NCBI RefSeq assembly: GCF_000255705.1
Contig: NZ_JH636442.1
Location: 592,487 to 656,486 of the forward strand
Origin: Zavarzinella formosa DSM 19928
Lineage (GTDB): Bacteria > Planctomycetota > Planctomycetia > Gemmatales > Gemmataceae
DNA: 64,000 nucleotides
Reading direction: 5' to 3'
The notes under the pieces are model-generated. The model made no database searches and had not been told where the DNA came from. It worked only from the letters and a program-made list of their open reading frames with translations. The translations under genes and the position numbers were made by a program. Positions 8,758-17,372 of this stretch are shown piece by piece (position 1 is the stretch's first letter; every line of letters starts with the position of its first letter).

Positions 8758-9660
8758 ATGGCCAGAGATGACGAATTTGACGATGACCGTCCCCGCCGCC
8801 CGCGCCGTCGGGATGATGACGATGATCCCCGGCGATACGACCGCGGGGGGCCGCCAAAGAAAAGCAATGCCGCCATGATTGTCGGCATCATTTGCTCCAC
8901 GGTGTTGCTGATCTGCGGCGGGGGGATCACCGCCGCGTGGATCGGCTGCAACCGGGCGGTCAACAAGTTGAAGGAGGCGGGCGAAAATATCATGAAAGAC
9001 GCCCAGCTGAACATGAACAAAAGCGAGGCCATCGAGACCTCGGAAGGCTTGAAGGAACTGGGAAGGCAACTGGATAATTTTGAAAAAACGAACGGATTCT
9101 TCCCGGCTGATTCTTACAACGCCGCCGGCAAACCGCTCTTGAGCTGGCGGGTTCATCTGCTGCCGTTTCTGAACGAAACGGATCTTTACAACAAGTTCAA
9201 AAAGGACGAACCGTGGGACAGCCCCGCCAACCGGCTTCTGCTGAAGGAAATGCCCGATGAATACGCCACATCGGCCTCGCGGGGCAAGGCTGGGAACGAG
9301 AAGACTTATTTTCGCGGGTTTTCGAGTGCGGGAGCGATGTTCGAGCGATTGGGGCCGCCGAATGCGAACCTTCCCCGAGGTCGAATGGTTACCGGGGTGA
9401 CGGATGGCACAAGCAACACCATCATGGTGTTTGAGGCGGGCGACCCGATCGAATGGACGAAGCCGGACCAACTGGACTTCGGCCCCGGAAAATCGCCCCC
9501 TGCGGTTGGCGGAATCAGCCCGCAGAATCCGTTCTTTCTTGTGTTGATGGCGGACGGCAGTGTCAGGAAAGCCCGTCGTGACATCAATCCCAACACTTTC
9601 CGGGCACTGGTCAACGGAACGGATGGAATCATTGTCAAGGACTTGTGGGAAAGCCCCTGA
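8758..9660 (+). CDS. Membrane-anchored DUF1559 protein, array copy 4
   Basis: The 300-residue protein has an Arg/Asp tail (RPRRPRRRDDDDDPRR), a membrane helix (about 40-63) and a DUF1559 domain with LLSWRVHLLPFLNETDLYNKF and EPWDSPAN. It differs from copies 1-3 by an inserted helix-like stretch after the membrane segment (AGENIMKDAQLNMNKSEAIE). The start codon follows CAGGAAACTTCC, parallel to copy 3. It ends the array; 276 bases without a gene follow. Confidence 0.84.
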   Translation: MARDDEFDDDRPRRPRRRDDDDDPRRYDRGGPPKKSNAAMIVGIICSTVLLICGGGITAAWIGCNRAVNKLKEAGENIMKDAQLNMNKSEAIETSEGLKELGRQLDNFEKTNGFFPADSYNAAGKPLLSWRVHLLPFLNETDLYNKFKKDEPWDSPANRLLLKEMPDEYATSASRGKAGNEKTYFRGFSSAGAMFERLGPPNANLPRGRMVTGVTDGTSNTIMVFEAGDPIEWTKPDQLDFGPGKSPPAVGGISPQNPFFLVLMADGSVRKARRDINPNTFRALVNGTDGIIVKDLWESP

Positions 9661-9936
9661 CAAGTCTGTGAGAGGGTTCAGGTTGTCGGCTCGCCATAAT
9701 GGGCCATTTTCAACCACTCAAAATCGCTGCGCATTTGCCCAAAATCATCAGGCGACCCCTTTGTTTTGCCGGGGGTTTTGAAAAATAGTGTTCAGTTGGC
9801 CCACTGTTTTTGACCACTTTTGGGGTGTCCAACTGTTCAGAAATGGTCGCCGGAGGGCTGTTTTTCACCGTTTTCGGTCACTTTTAAGGTCGATTTTGAC
9901 CGGTTTCGAAATCCGAAAACTCGAAGCCCTGTAGCC

Positions 9937-11133
9937 TCATCTCCCCAACGCATCCGCGATTCTGACCACCTCGCTCGGCAGCGGCGTTCGTCGAAAACGA
10001 TAAATGTTGGCGTTCACGGCGGCCGTTTCTTCGTCGAGGTTGAACTGGTCCGAGATGCCGAGGATGAACTGGTTTGGGTAATGGGATTGCAGGCGGACAT
10101 AATGGGCCTCGGCATCCGTTTTTCGCCAGAAGCCCAGTAGTTCGACGTAAATCACCTGCCCGGATTTGGCGTGGATGAGCGTGAAATCGGGAACCCAGAA
10201 ATGATTGCCCAACGCCATCACTTGGGCGTCGGCTGACAGAGTCCAGTCTGTGGAGAGTTTGGCGAAACTCTCGGCAAACATGGTGATTTCCGGCGGTGTG
10301 TGATCGCCGTAATCCACCAGATGAGATCGAAGCCCGTCGGATGAGTCCAGCCGGAATTCCTTCTCCTTCCGTTGCGGCCCCCATTTCACCTCGGCGGCCA
10401 GCGAGAAGCGTTTGCACAGCAGAAGGGTCGGCAGGAAGATAGCCAGTTGCACCCCGTATTTTTGAGTGGAGCTAAACAAGCTCAGGGGGCCGTCGAGGGT
10501 GATTTCGTAAGCATCACGCCCGGCGTGGGTGATGGTTCCGATCAACCGGTGGAACTTGATCGCCCGGAAGAGGTGCCGATAGCGAGCCTGTGATTCCCCT
10601 TCGATTCGCACGACCACCCGCGACGACCGCAATAGCGCCGCCTGGGCCAGCGCGACGTTGTACCGATGGATGAGTTGCAATGGCGTGATATCGGCGAATT
10701 TCGTCACCCGTTGCTCGGCCTTCAAATCCGCGAAGATGGCGAGATCCACCAGTTCCGGCGTGGTGGAGAGATGCAGGCCGACGGCTTCCAGGATCGCCTG
10801 ACGGTCGAAAGGGCGCCCCGAAGTGCGTTGACGGGCGGCTTCCAAGAACACTTGTTCCCGCACGGATGCCGGGTCTTGCTCGGAATCGACCTCGAATTCG
10901 CAACGATCTTCCAGCAGTTTCGCCAACCCCTGCTGAACCAGTTGGGAGGGTAAATCGCCGACGACTTCGGCCAGTTCCTGCTCAATCTCCTCGCGAGAAC
11001 GACCGGGAAACGTGCGAAACAATTCCAGCAACGTTGTGGCGGTTTCCTGCCAGACAGGGTCCATCACATCGAGATACTGCGGAATGAGCCGATTCCGCAC
11101 CATCCGCACACGAACATGTTTGCCGGTCAGCAT
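9937..11133 (-). CDS. DUF790 (Bax1-type) nuclease partner of XPB
   Basis: The 398-residue protein starts at the ATG at 11133 (MLTGKHVRVRMVRNRL); a TTG three codons earlier is less likely. The N-terminal part matches DUF790 (PF05626), and the C-terminal part has the PD-(D/E)xK-like pattern VPDFTLIH ... VIYVELLGFW, as in archaeal Bax1. Bax1 is the nuclease that binds XPB helicase and incises bubble DNA in archaeal nucleotide excision repair. Here it lies 12 bases downstream of an XPB-type helicase gene, which supports the same partnership. Activity in this organism is inferred. Confidence 0.85.
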   Translation of the reverse strand: MLTGKHVRVRMVRNRLIPQYLDVMDPVWQETATTLLELFRTFPGRSREEIEQELAEVVGDLPSQLVQQGLAKLLEDRCEFEVDSEQDPASVREQVFLEAARQRTSGRPFDRQAILEAVGLHLSTTPELVDLAIFADLKAEQRVTKFADITPLQLIHRYNVALAQAALLRSSRVVVRIEGESQARYRHLFRAIKFHRLIGTITHAGRDAYEITLDGPLSLFSSTQKYGVQLAIFLPTLLLCKRFSLAAEVKWGPQRKEKEFRLDSSDGLRSHLVDYGDHTPPEITMFAESFAKLSTDWTLSADAQVMALGNHFWVPDFTLIHAKSGQVIYVELLGFWRKTDAEAHYVRLQSHYPNQFILGISDQFNLDEETAAVNANIYRFRRTPLPSEVVRIADALGR

Positions 11134-11145
11134 GGGATGCAAAAC

Positions 11146-12519
11146 TCACTGGAAGGCATGGTGCTGGCGACGGCGTTCACTGGAGAATTCCTCGCTCGTT
11201 CCCTTGGCGACGATCTCGTACAAGATGGCGTGCTTGTCGGTTTGCTTCCGCAACAGACGGCCCAACCGCTGGACGTTCTCCCGGATGGTGCTGGTGCCGG
11301 AAAGCACAATGCCCACATTTGCAGCCGGGACGTCCACGCCCTCGTTGAGAACCTGACTGGTGACGACCACCGGATATTCCCCGGAGTGGAAGCGTTCCAA
11401 AATCTGTTTCCGCTCGCGGGCCTTGGTTTGATGCGTGATCGGCGGCACCAGATACTGGCGGGCGATTTTGTAAACCGTCGCATTGTCGGCGGTGAAGATC
11501 AGAATTCGGTCTTTGGCGTGGGTGAGGAGCAGTTGCTCCAGCGTTTGCAGTTTTGCCTCGGCCGCCCGTTCGAGTTTCTTTTGCTCGCGGAACGCCTGAA
11601 ACGCCACCCGACCCTCGGCGCTGCGGCTGGCCTCGAAGATGAACCGCTGCCAGCCGTTCGGCCCGCCAAGGCTGATGTTGCGATCCAAAATGAACTGGCG
11701 ATACGTTTCTCGGGCGGTCTGGTAACGTTGTTGTTCGTCGGCCGTCAATGACACATAAATTCGCCGGGTTTCGTAGTCGGCCAGAAAGTCCCCCGAGAGT
11801 TCCTTGATCTCCCGCCGGTAGACTGTCGGGCCGATCAATCCCTCGTACTGGCTTTCCTGTCCGTCGGCCCGTTCCGGTGTGGCGGTCAACCCGAGCCGAT
11901 ACGGGGCAATCGAACCGACGGCGGCCATCGCATACGTTGGCCCCGGCAGGTGATGGCATTCATCGAACACCAACAGGCCGAACTTGTTGCCCCAACGATC
12001 CAAATGGATGTATGCGGAATCGTAGGTCGTCACCGTCAGCGGTTGGATGTCGTACTCGCCGCCGCCCATCAGCCCGATGGTTCCGCCGAAGGCTTTGGAG
12101 AGTTCAAAGTGCCATTGGTTCAGTAGGTCGATGGTCGGGGTGATGACGAGCGCCGGACGCTGTGATTTTTGAATCGCCAGCATGGCCGTGAACGTTTTGC
12201 CGGTTCCGGTGGGCAGCACCACCACGCCGCGCCCGCGTGATTTCCACCAGACATCGACCGCCTCTTGTTGATGGGGAAACGGCACCCGTGTGCTTTGCAT
12301 GCTCCAGGCGGCGACTTGGTAGTTTCGGGCCTGATCGGCGTAAGGAATCTTGTGGGTCAGCAAATGTTCGACGATGGCCCGGTAAGCCCGCCCCTCGGCC
12401 CGCTCCGTCCGAGTGCGGGGGTCGAAGGAAACGCCCGGCAATTGTGAACGAACGTCCGCGTCACCATCGCTGACGATGATCGTGCCGCCGTCGAATTTCA
12501 ACTGGATCGGTTCGGGCAT
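11146..12519 (-). CDS. XPB-type DEAD/DEAH-box helicase
   Basis: The 457-residue SF2 helicase has Walker A LPTGTGKT (102-109), motif II DECH (186-189), motif III TAT (212-214) and motif VI QRLGRLLRK, the form found in XPB/SSL2. The N-terminal ~60 residues resemble the damage-recognition-like domain of short archaeal and bacterial XPB proteins. Its length fits the archaeal type. It probably unwinds DNA for the adjacent Bax1-like nuclease in repair. It follows the C45 acyltransferase gene by 44 bases on the same strand, so transcription may start further upstream. Confidence 0.87.
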   Translation of the reverse strand: MPEPIQLKFDGGTIIVSDGDADVRSQLPGVSFDPRTRTERAEGRAYRAIVEHLLTHKIPYADQARNYQVAAWSMQSTRVPFPHQQEAVDVWWKSRGRGVVVLPTGTGKTFTAMLAIQKSQRPALVITPTIDLLNQWHFELSKAFGGTIGLMGGGEYDIQPLTVTTYDSAYIHLDRWGNKFGLLVFDECHHLPGPTYAMAAVGSIAPYRLGLTATPERADGQESQYEGLIGPTVYRREIKELSGDFLADYETRRIYVSLTADEQQRYQTARETYRQFILDRNISLGGPNGWQRFIFEASRSAEGRVAFQAFREQKKLERAAEAKLQTLEQLLLTHAKDRILIFTADNATVYKIARQYLVPPITHQTKARERKQILERFHSGEYPVVVTSQVLNEGVDVPAANVGIVLSGTSTIRENVQRLGRLLRKQTDKHAILYEIVAKGTSEEFSSERRRQHHAFQ

Positions 12520-12563
12520 GAGAACCTACCGTTGGGCTGGCCACATGGGATTTGGAATAACAC

Positions 12564-13700
12564 TCACTGATTGTTCTGGAAGAACGGCTTCAAATCAATC
12601 TTGGTGAGGGGGATTTCCGTCGCCGATTTGGTTCCAGTCCCCTTGGAGACGTGAACCGTGAGGGCTTTCGGCTCGAAAATCATCGACTGAACCGTGTGAT
12701 TGTCCTGATGGACTTCCCCCAAGGCTGTGAACACTTCTTTGACGCCGAGTTTCTGTTTCCCGGTCTGGATGGCTTCGAGTTTGGGATAGCGATCACATTT
12801 TTTGGTCAGACTCAGTTCGTCTGTGCGGAAATGATTTGTGCAGCAACAGACATCTTGAATGGCTGATCGGCGAACCACGTTCTTCGGTGTGACTTCCAGC
12901 ACGCAGGACGATTTCGGATCGCATAGCGTCAGGCAGAACCAAGTCGTGCGGTCGGCTTTCTTCAATATCGCCTCGGCTTCGTCGATGGTTTTGCATTCCT
13001 CCAAAATGCGACGAAAGAGCATCATCATCGGTGTTCCCGTGATGTTTCGCCCGGTGGATTTGTCCTTGCTCTCGGTGATTTCATTGATGGCCAGAGACAA
13101 TCCGGCTTCGTTCATCCCTGAGAGGCAGCCGATCAGCACCGGGAAGGTGACGGCGGCAAAAGCCTGCTTGCCCTTGGGTTTGAAGACGATCACAGAAGTG
13201 AATTCCGGCAGTCCCTCAAAAGGGGGCCAGTCGAGATTGCGCCCGAACAGCGGGCCTTCTGTCTGGCTGCGGTTTGGCTCGACGACCAATGTGGAACAGC
13301 CGCCGAGTTTGGCCAGGTCAGGGATGGCATTCAAGGCAGTCAACAAGTTCTTGTCAACGCCCGCGATCTTGGCGGCCGTCGAGACTTCCTTTTGCTGATC
13401 GGCCGGGAAGTTGATGAACACCAAGCCGGACAATTTGACCATCGTTGGGAAAACCTTCTCCCAACCGATTTGAACCATGTATTTGTCCACCCGGCCAATG
13501 AGCGGTTTGGCCGGCTTCAACACGAGTTCGCCATACTGCGTGCCAATTTCCTCGGGCGTCCCTTGCAGGACGATCACCAGGAACCCGTTCACATAAGAAA
13601 CTTTTCCCTTGCCGGATGTGGCTTCCGGGTACAGTTTGTCCTGCCCGGCGGCAAACCCGGCGAAGAGGATGAGACCCAGAATCGCAAACCTTGCGAACAT
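12564..13700 (-). CDS. Secreted C45-family acyltransferase/hydrolase
   Basis: The 378-residue protein has an N-terminal signal peptide (FAILGLILFAGFAAG). It has the Ntn-hydrolase pattern GGCST, where Cys135 would become the N-terminal nucleophile after self-cleavage, followed by GPLFGRNLDWPP and NEAGLSLAINE. This is the acyl-CoA:6-aminopenicillanate acyltransferase / C45 peptidase family; members act on amide bonds, and the true substrate here is unknown. A strong AGGAGG lies upstream of the ATG. It is 21 bases downstream of the ABC-2 permease gene. Confidence 0.85.
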   Translation of the reverse strand: MFARFAILGLILFAGFAAGQDKLYPEATSGKGKVSYVNGFLVIVLQGTPEEIGTQYGELVLKPAKPLIGRVDKYMVQIGWEKVFPTMVKLSGLVFINFPADQQKEVSTAAKIAGVDKNLLTALNAIPDLAKLGGCSTLVVEPNRSQTEGPLFGRNLDWPPFEGLPEFTSVIVFKPKGKQAFAAVTFPVLIGCLSGMNEAGLSLAINEITESKDKSTGRNITGTPMMMLFRRILEECKTIDEAEAILKKADRTTWFCLTLCDPKSSCVLEVTPKNVVRRSAIQDVCCCTNHFRTDELSLTKKCDRYPKLEAIQTGKQKLGVKEVFTALGEVHQDNHTVQSMIFEPKALTVHVSKGTGTKSATEIPLTKIDLKPFFQNNQ

Positions 13701-13721
13701 GCGTGTTTCCTCCTGAAAAAG

Positions 13722-15530
13722 TCACTCTTCGGAGTTGGATGTCGTCCGGCCGGTGGCCACGTCGAACTCGCTCAACAGTGGCACGAGCATCGCCGAGATG
13801 GTGAAGCCAAACGCCGCCCCAACCACCAACAGCGGGATGAGCGGGTCGGCCGATTCCCGCGAACCGGGCTTGGCGATCAGGATATTGACCACCGAGTAAA
13901 ACATGGCGAACGGGCAGAGAATCGACGAGAGGCTCAAGGCCGCCGACGGCCGGTCGGCGCTCAACACCCACCACAATCCGCCGATCCCCAGACAGATGAA
14001 GGCGCTAAAGCTCAGAAGTTGATTCCCCAGACTGCCGCCGTTGATGACGATGAGGTAAATGCTCACGATGGTCCCCACGGAAAGGAAGAACACCGTGCCA
14101 AGCGTGTTCACTACCGCCAGCCGGGAATTTTCAATCCGCAGGGAGACGTGCAACCCCAACACCATCACAAAGGCGATGATGACGGCAAACGCCATCAACA
14201 CGCATAGCATCGGCCCGAAATTCTTCGCAAAACTCGCATCACCATCACGCGAGTAGGCCATCACACCGATGATGGCGTAATAGATCGTCAGCAAGCCCAG
14301 CGGCAGGATGAATTCCTTCGTGTTGTACAACACGCCTCCGAGTTTCCCGAAGACAAACTCTCTGGGGTCCAAGTCGGTGACCAGCAACAGGTCGAGGGCC
14401 TTGCCGTCCCGCTCCGAAGTGATGGAGGTCGCCGATTGGGCGCTGATGAGTAGCAAACTGAGAATCGCCGCCGGGACGAGGCCGTAAGCGGCGGCGAACT
14501 CCGGGCGTTCACCGCCGCGATTGAGTTCGCTGATGGCAAAATACACGATGAGGGCGGTCACCAAGCCGTAAGCCAGTTTCACCAAGACCGGCCGTCGCCC
14601 GTAGGCATAGGTGCAGATTTCCCGCCAGAGGATCGGGTTCTTCCAAACATCGCGGGCCTTGCCGGGCGCTGCATGGGCTTTTGCCCGGTCCTTCATCTCG
14701 GCTTCCGCATCTTCGGGGGCTTCCCGTTGCTGGACGGGTTCGCCGCTCGGGTTCCATCTTCGCAGTTTGAACACCCCCAACCCAGTGAGAGCCAGGCCGA
14801 AGAAGAACATGAAGACCGTGAAGCCGTAAGCCGGATGAACGATCATTCCCTCCGACGGGGGTTCCAGCACGAACAGCATGGCCGAGTAGGGTTCAAGCCA
14901 AGCAATCAACACTGTTGCTTGCTCGGTGGAGACAAACAACCGGGCCAGCAATCCGGCCCCTTGGGCGACGAAGAGGTAAAACACAATGGCCAGCACCGCG
15001 AGGGCGAGGGCTTGAAACGTGCGATCCCGCCATAAGGCGACCAACGCCCCAAGAGAACCGGCCGCGAAGGAGGTGGCCGCCAAAACAAGAATGGTTTGGA
15101 TGACTTGCGTGCCCGATACTCCGCCAAGCAATAGAAGCATGGAGAAAAAGGGCACGGTGACGCCGAACAGAATGACGATGGGCAGCAGACTGCCGAGCAT
15201 CTTTCCCAGCACAATTTCGTAGTCACGCATGTCCGTGAGCAGCAACAACAGAAAAGTGCGGCGATCCTTCTCCTGCGCGACCGTGCTGGCGGCCGAGAGG
15301 GCTGAAAAGAACAGCAGCAGCGTGAGTTGCACGTAACTGGCGATCTGGAACAGCAGCAAGCCAAAACGGGCGGTTTCGCCCAGGGCGGCGTCTTTGGTGA
15401 ACCCGACGGTTGCCTGCCAGGCCGTGATGCCGATGACCCACAAAAGGGCCAGCGAGGCCAGCCGGATGGCATGATGGCGTTCGCGCCGGGGAACCGTCAG
15501 GAATTCCCGGTTAAAAATCGGACCCAGCAC
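13722..15530 (-). CDS. ABC-2 type transporter permease, duplicated core
   Basis: The likely start is GTG at 15530, giving a 602-residue protein (VLGPIFNREFLTVPRR...) behind a G-rich stretch; an upstream frame extension would overlap the divergent sulfatase-like gene. There are about 12 hydrophobic segments in two blocks: AAQEKDRRTFLLLLLTDM in the first and TSERDGKALDLLLVTDL in the second. Both resemble the cytoplasmic coupling segment of ABC-2 permeases, so the protein looks like two permease units fused. A charged linker with EDAEAEMKDRAKA lies between them. No ATPase gene is adjacent; it may lie elsewhere. Confidence 0.8.
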   Translation of the reverse strand: MLGPIFNREFLTVPRRERHHAIRLASLALLWVIGITAWQATVGFTKDAALGETARFGLLLFQIASYVQLTLLLFFSALSAASTVAQEKDRRTFLLLLLTDMRDYEIVLGKMLGSLLPIVILFGVTVPFFSMLLLLGGVSGTQVIQTILVLAATSFAAGSLGALVALWRDRTFQALALAVLAIVFYLFVAQGAGLLARLFVSTEQATVLIAWLEPYSAMLFVLEPPSEGMIVHPAYGFTVFMFFFGLALTGLGVFKLRRWNPSGEPVQQREAPEDAEAEMKDRAKAHAAPGKARDVWKNPILWREICTYAYGRRPVLVKLAYGLVTALIVYFAISELNRGGERPEFAAAYGLVPAAILSLLLISAQSATSITSERDGKALDLLLVTDLDPREFVFGKLGGVLYNTKEFILPLGLLTIYYAIIGVMAYSRDGDASFAKNFGPMLCVLMAFAVIIAFVMVLGLHVSLRIENSRLAVVNTLGTVFFLSVGTIVSIYLIVINGGSLGNQLLSFSAFICLGIGGLWWVLSADRPSAALSLSSILCPFAMFYSVVNILIAKPGSRESADPLIPLLVVGAAFGFTISAMLVPLLSEFDVATGRTTSNSEE

Positions 15531-15631
15531 GCCTACCCCCGCATCTCGGAAAGAATACCTATGATGTACCGAAGGTGTCGCAGGGCCGACAGACCCGCTT
15601 CCTTGGAATCCCGAACCGCACAGACCACCGG

Positions 15632-16696
15632 ATGAAGTTCCTTTTGATCGCCGTCCACGGACTGAACACCCATTGGCCGGGACCATACGGAAACGAATGG
15701 ACGCTCACCCCGCAATTCGACGCCTTGGCGGCCGAATCCTTCGTCTTCGATCATCATTTCTGTACGCGGCCCACCCCGGCCGGGTTCCGACAATCCTGGC
15801 AAACCGGCGGTCAGTCGGGAACGGACTTGCTGGCTGAACTCAATGTCCGGGGCATTCACACACTCTTCTTGAATCACACGCCGCAATCACCCGGCGAAAC
15901 CAAGTCCCTGTGGTCATTGGCTCGTCAGGCCGCGAAGTCGCTCATCGACGTACCCGATTGGTTCGTAATGGTGGAAACGGCCCAACTCTTGCCGCCTTGG
16001 AATGTGAAGAAGGAAACCTTCCAGCAATTGGCGAAACACTCCGAATTTAACAAGGAAGATGAACCGCTGGTCCCGTTGACCGATCCGGCGTTCGGCGAAT
16101 ATCCCCCGGACGACCGCGAATGGGAACGGCTTCGCCTGAGTTTCGCCTGTCAACTGGAGGAACTTGACCGGGACATCACCCTCATCCGCAGGTCGTTTTT
16201 TCCCAAATTGGATAGCGATGCAGTCACGGTGGTGACCGGAACCCACGGCCTGGCCCTCGCCGAACATGGTTACGTTGGTCCGCATCCGGATTGCGTTTAT
16301 TCGGAAGATGTTCACGTCCCGTTGCTAATCCACTCCTCGGCTTCCCGGCTGGCCCCGCGGCGAATATCCCAATTCACCACCCATGACGACCTTCACGGGG
16401 CGATCCGACAGGCGTTTGGCTTGGGGACAGAAAACTCCTTACTGAATCCCGTTGTGTTTTCAGGCCGGCCGAACATCCTTGCTGAACGATGTATGCCATC
16501 CGGGATTGCCCGTTATTTCCGCATCCCGGAATGGAGTTACGTCCTTCCCGTCGGGGTGCCGACGGATGAGGGGAAGTTATTCGCCCAACCGGATGATCGC
16601 TGGGAGACGATGAATCTCGCCCAAACCCAACCGGGGCCGGTGGAGGAGATCACCAACATGCTCAAAGAACACCTTGTCAGGGAGACACCAACATGA
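15632..16696 (+). CDS. Alkaline-phosphatase-superfamily (sulfatase-like) protein
   Basis: The 354-residue protein starts at the ATG at 15632 (MKFLLIAVHGLNTHWPG). It has the sulfatase-like opening in which the core strand is followed by TPQFDALAAESFVFDHHFC, and later VVTGTHGLALAEHGYVGP, which corresponds to the metal-ligand GDHG region of sulfatases. The catalytic CxPSR formylglycine motif is not visible (TRPTPAGFRQSW stands at that place), so sulfatase activity is doubtful. No signal peptide. It overlaps the AhpD-like gene by four bases (ATGA) and is divergent from the ABC-2 permease. Confidence 0.75.
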   Translation: MKFLLIAVHGLNTHWPGPYGNEWTLTPQFDALAAESFVFDHHFCTRPTPAGFRQSWQTGGQSGTDLLAELNVRGIHTLFLNHTPQSPGETKSLWSLARQAAKSLIDVPDWFVMVETAQLLPPWNVKKETFQQLAKHSEFNKEDEPLVPLTDPAFGEYPPDDREWERLRLSFACQLEELDRDITLIRRSFFPKLDSDAVTVVTGTHGLALAEHGYVGPHPDCVYSEDVHVPLLIHSSASRLAPRRISQFTTHDDLHGAIRQAFGLGTENSLLNPVVFSGRPNILAERCMPSGIARYFRIPEWSYVLPVGVPTDEGKLFAQPDDRWETMNLAQTQPGPVEEITNMLKEHLVRETPT

Positions 16697-17145
16697 GCAC
16701 TGTCCGCGATGTGGATGAATCGACGACTGACCCGCGAGTCCAGGCCGTCTATCGGGACATCATGGAGACCAAGAAGATCGACCGCGTCCCCAACCTTTGG
16801 CGAGCATTGGCCACCAACCCGGAACATCTGGAATTGGTCTGGTCCCGGCTGAAAGCCATCATGAAACCGGGCAAACTGGACATGCTGACCAAGGAGATCA
16901 TCGCCCTGGCTGTGTCAGCCACAAACGGTTGCGCCTACTGCATCAACTCCCACACGGCCGCCGTCCAAAAACTGGGGTTGGACGAAGAAGGATTGGGTGA
17001 GGTGATGGCCGTCGTCGGCTTGTTTAACACCACTAATACGCTGGCCGAGGCCTATCAAGTGGAACCGGATATCCTCCCGGTGGCCGTGCGGGAACGTCAG
17101 TTAAAAGCGGCCAAGCCGGTGAAGAAGACGCCGAAGAAGCGGTAG
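16693..17145 (+). CDS. AhpD/carboxymuconolactone decarboxylase family protein
   Basis: The 150-residue protein has the active-site pattern NGCAYCINSHTAAVQ (CxxC followed by His), characteristic of AhpD-like alkylhydroperoxidase domains. LTKEIIALAVSATNGC is the typical helix before it. The family reduces peroxides or recycles peroxiredoxins through the CxxC pair. The Lys-rich tail (KAAKPVKKTPKKR) is unusual and may bind nucleic acid or membrane. The start codon overlaps the stop of the sulfatase-like gene, so the two are co-translated. Confidence 0.87.
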   Translation: MSTVRDVDESTTDPRVQAVYRDIMETKKIDRVPNLWRALATNPEHLELVWSRLKAIMKPGKLDMLTKEIIALAVSATNGCAYCINSHTAAVQKLGLDEEGLGEVMAVVGLFNTTNTLAEAYQVEPDILPVAVRERQLKAAKPVKKTPKKR

Positions 17146-17223
17146 ATTTGGCATTAATGAGAAGGTGTGTTCGCATAGGCAGAGCGTTTTCCGAAGTTCT
17201 GACGAGACAACTGAATATTTCGA

Positions 17224-17253
17224 TTGACCGATTCCGCACGAATCGCTTACAAT
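17224..17253 (+). promoter_or_regulatory. Sigma-70-like promoter of DUF1559 gene at 17373
   Basis: TTGACC at 17224-17229 and TACAAT at 17248-17253 are spaced by 18 bases, each one mismatch from consensus. Transcription would start near 17260 and leave a ~110-base leader before the ATG. The upstream word TCGATTGACC recurs before the second paralog (19145-19154). Confidence 0.5.
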
Positions 17254-17372
17254 CTTCACATTACATTCATGTCATTTGAAATTTGTCCGAACATGGCATT
17301 TGGAGCAAACCCATTTGCCTGCGACTGAAACCCTCAAGTCTTTTCCATTGATTTTTTCTCAAGGTACGGTTC

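Noticed and set aside
8491-9717. Minus-strand open frame opposite DUF1559 copies 3 and 4
   Set aside because: Antisense shadow; the plus strand carries the recognised family.
9793-9835. CAGTTGG/CCAACTG inverted repeat after the DUF1559 array as a terminator
   Set aside because: Seven-base arms 29 bases apart and more than 130 bases from the stop codon; too weak to call.
15531-15631. Upstream extension of the ABC-2 permease to 15686
   Set aside because: It would overlap the divergent sulfatase-like gene and adds a low-complexity leader; GTG 15530 fits permease starts.
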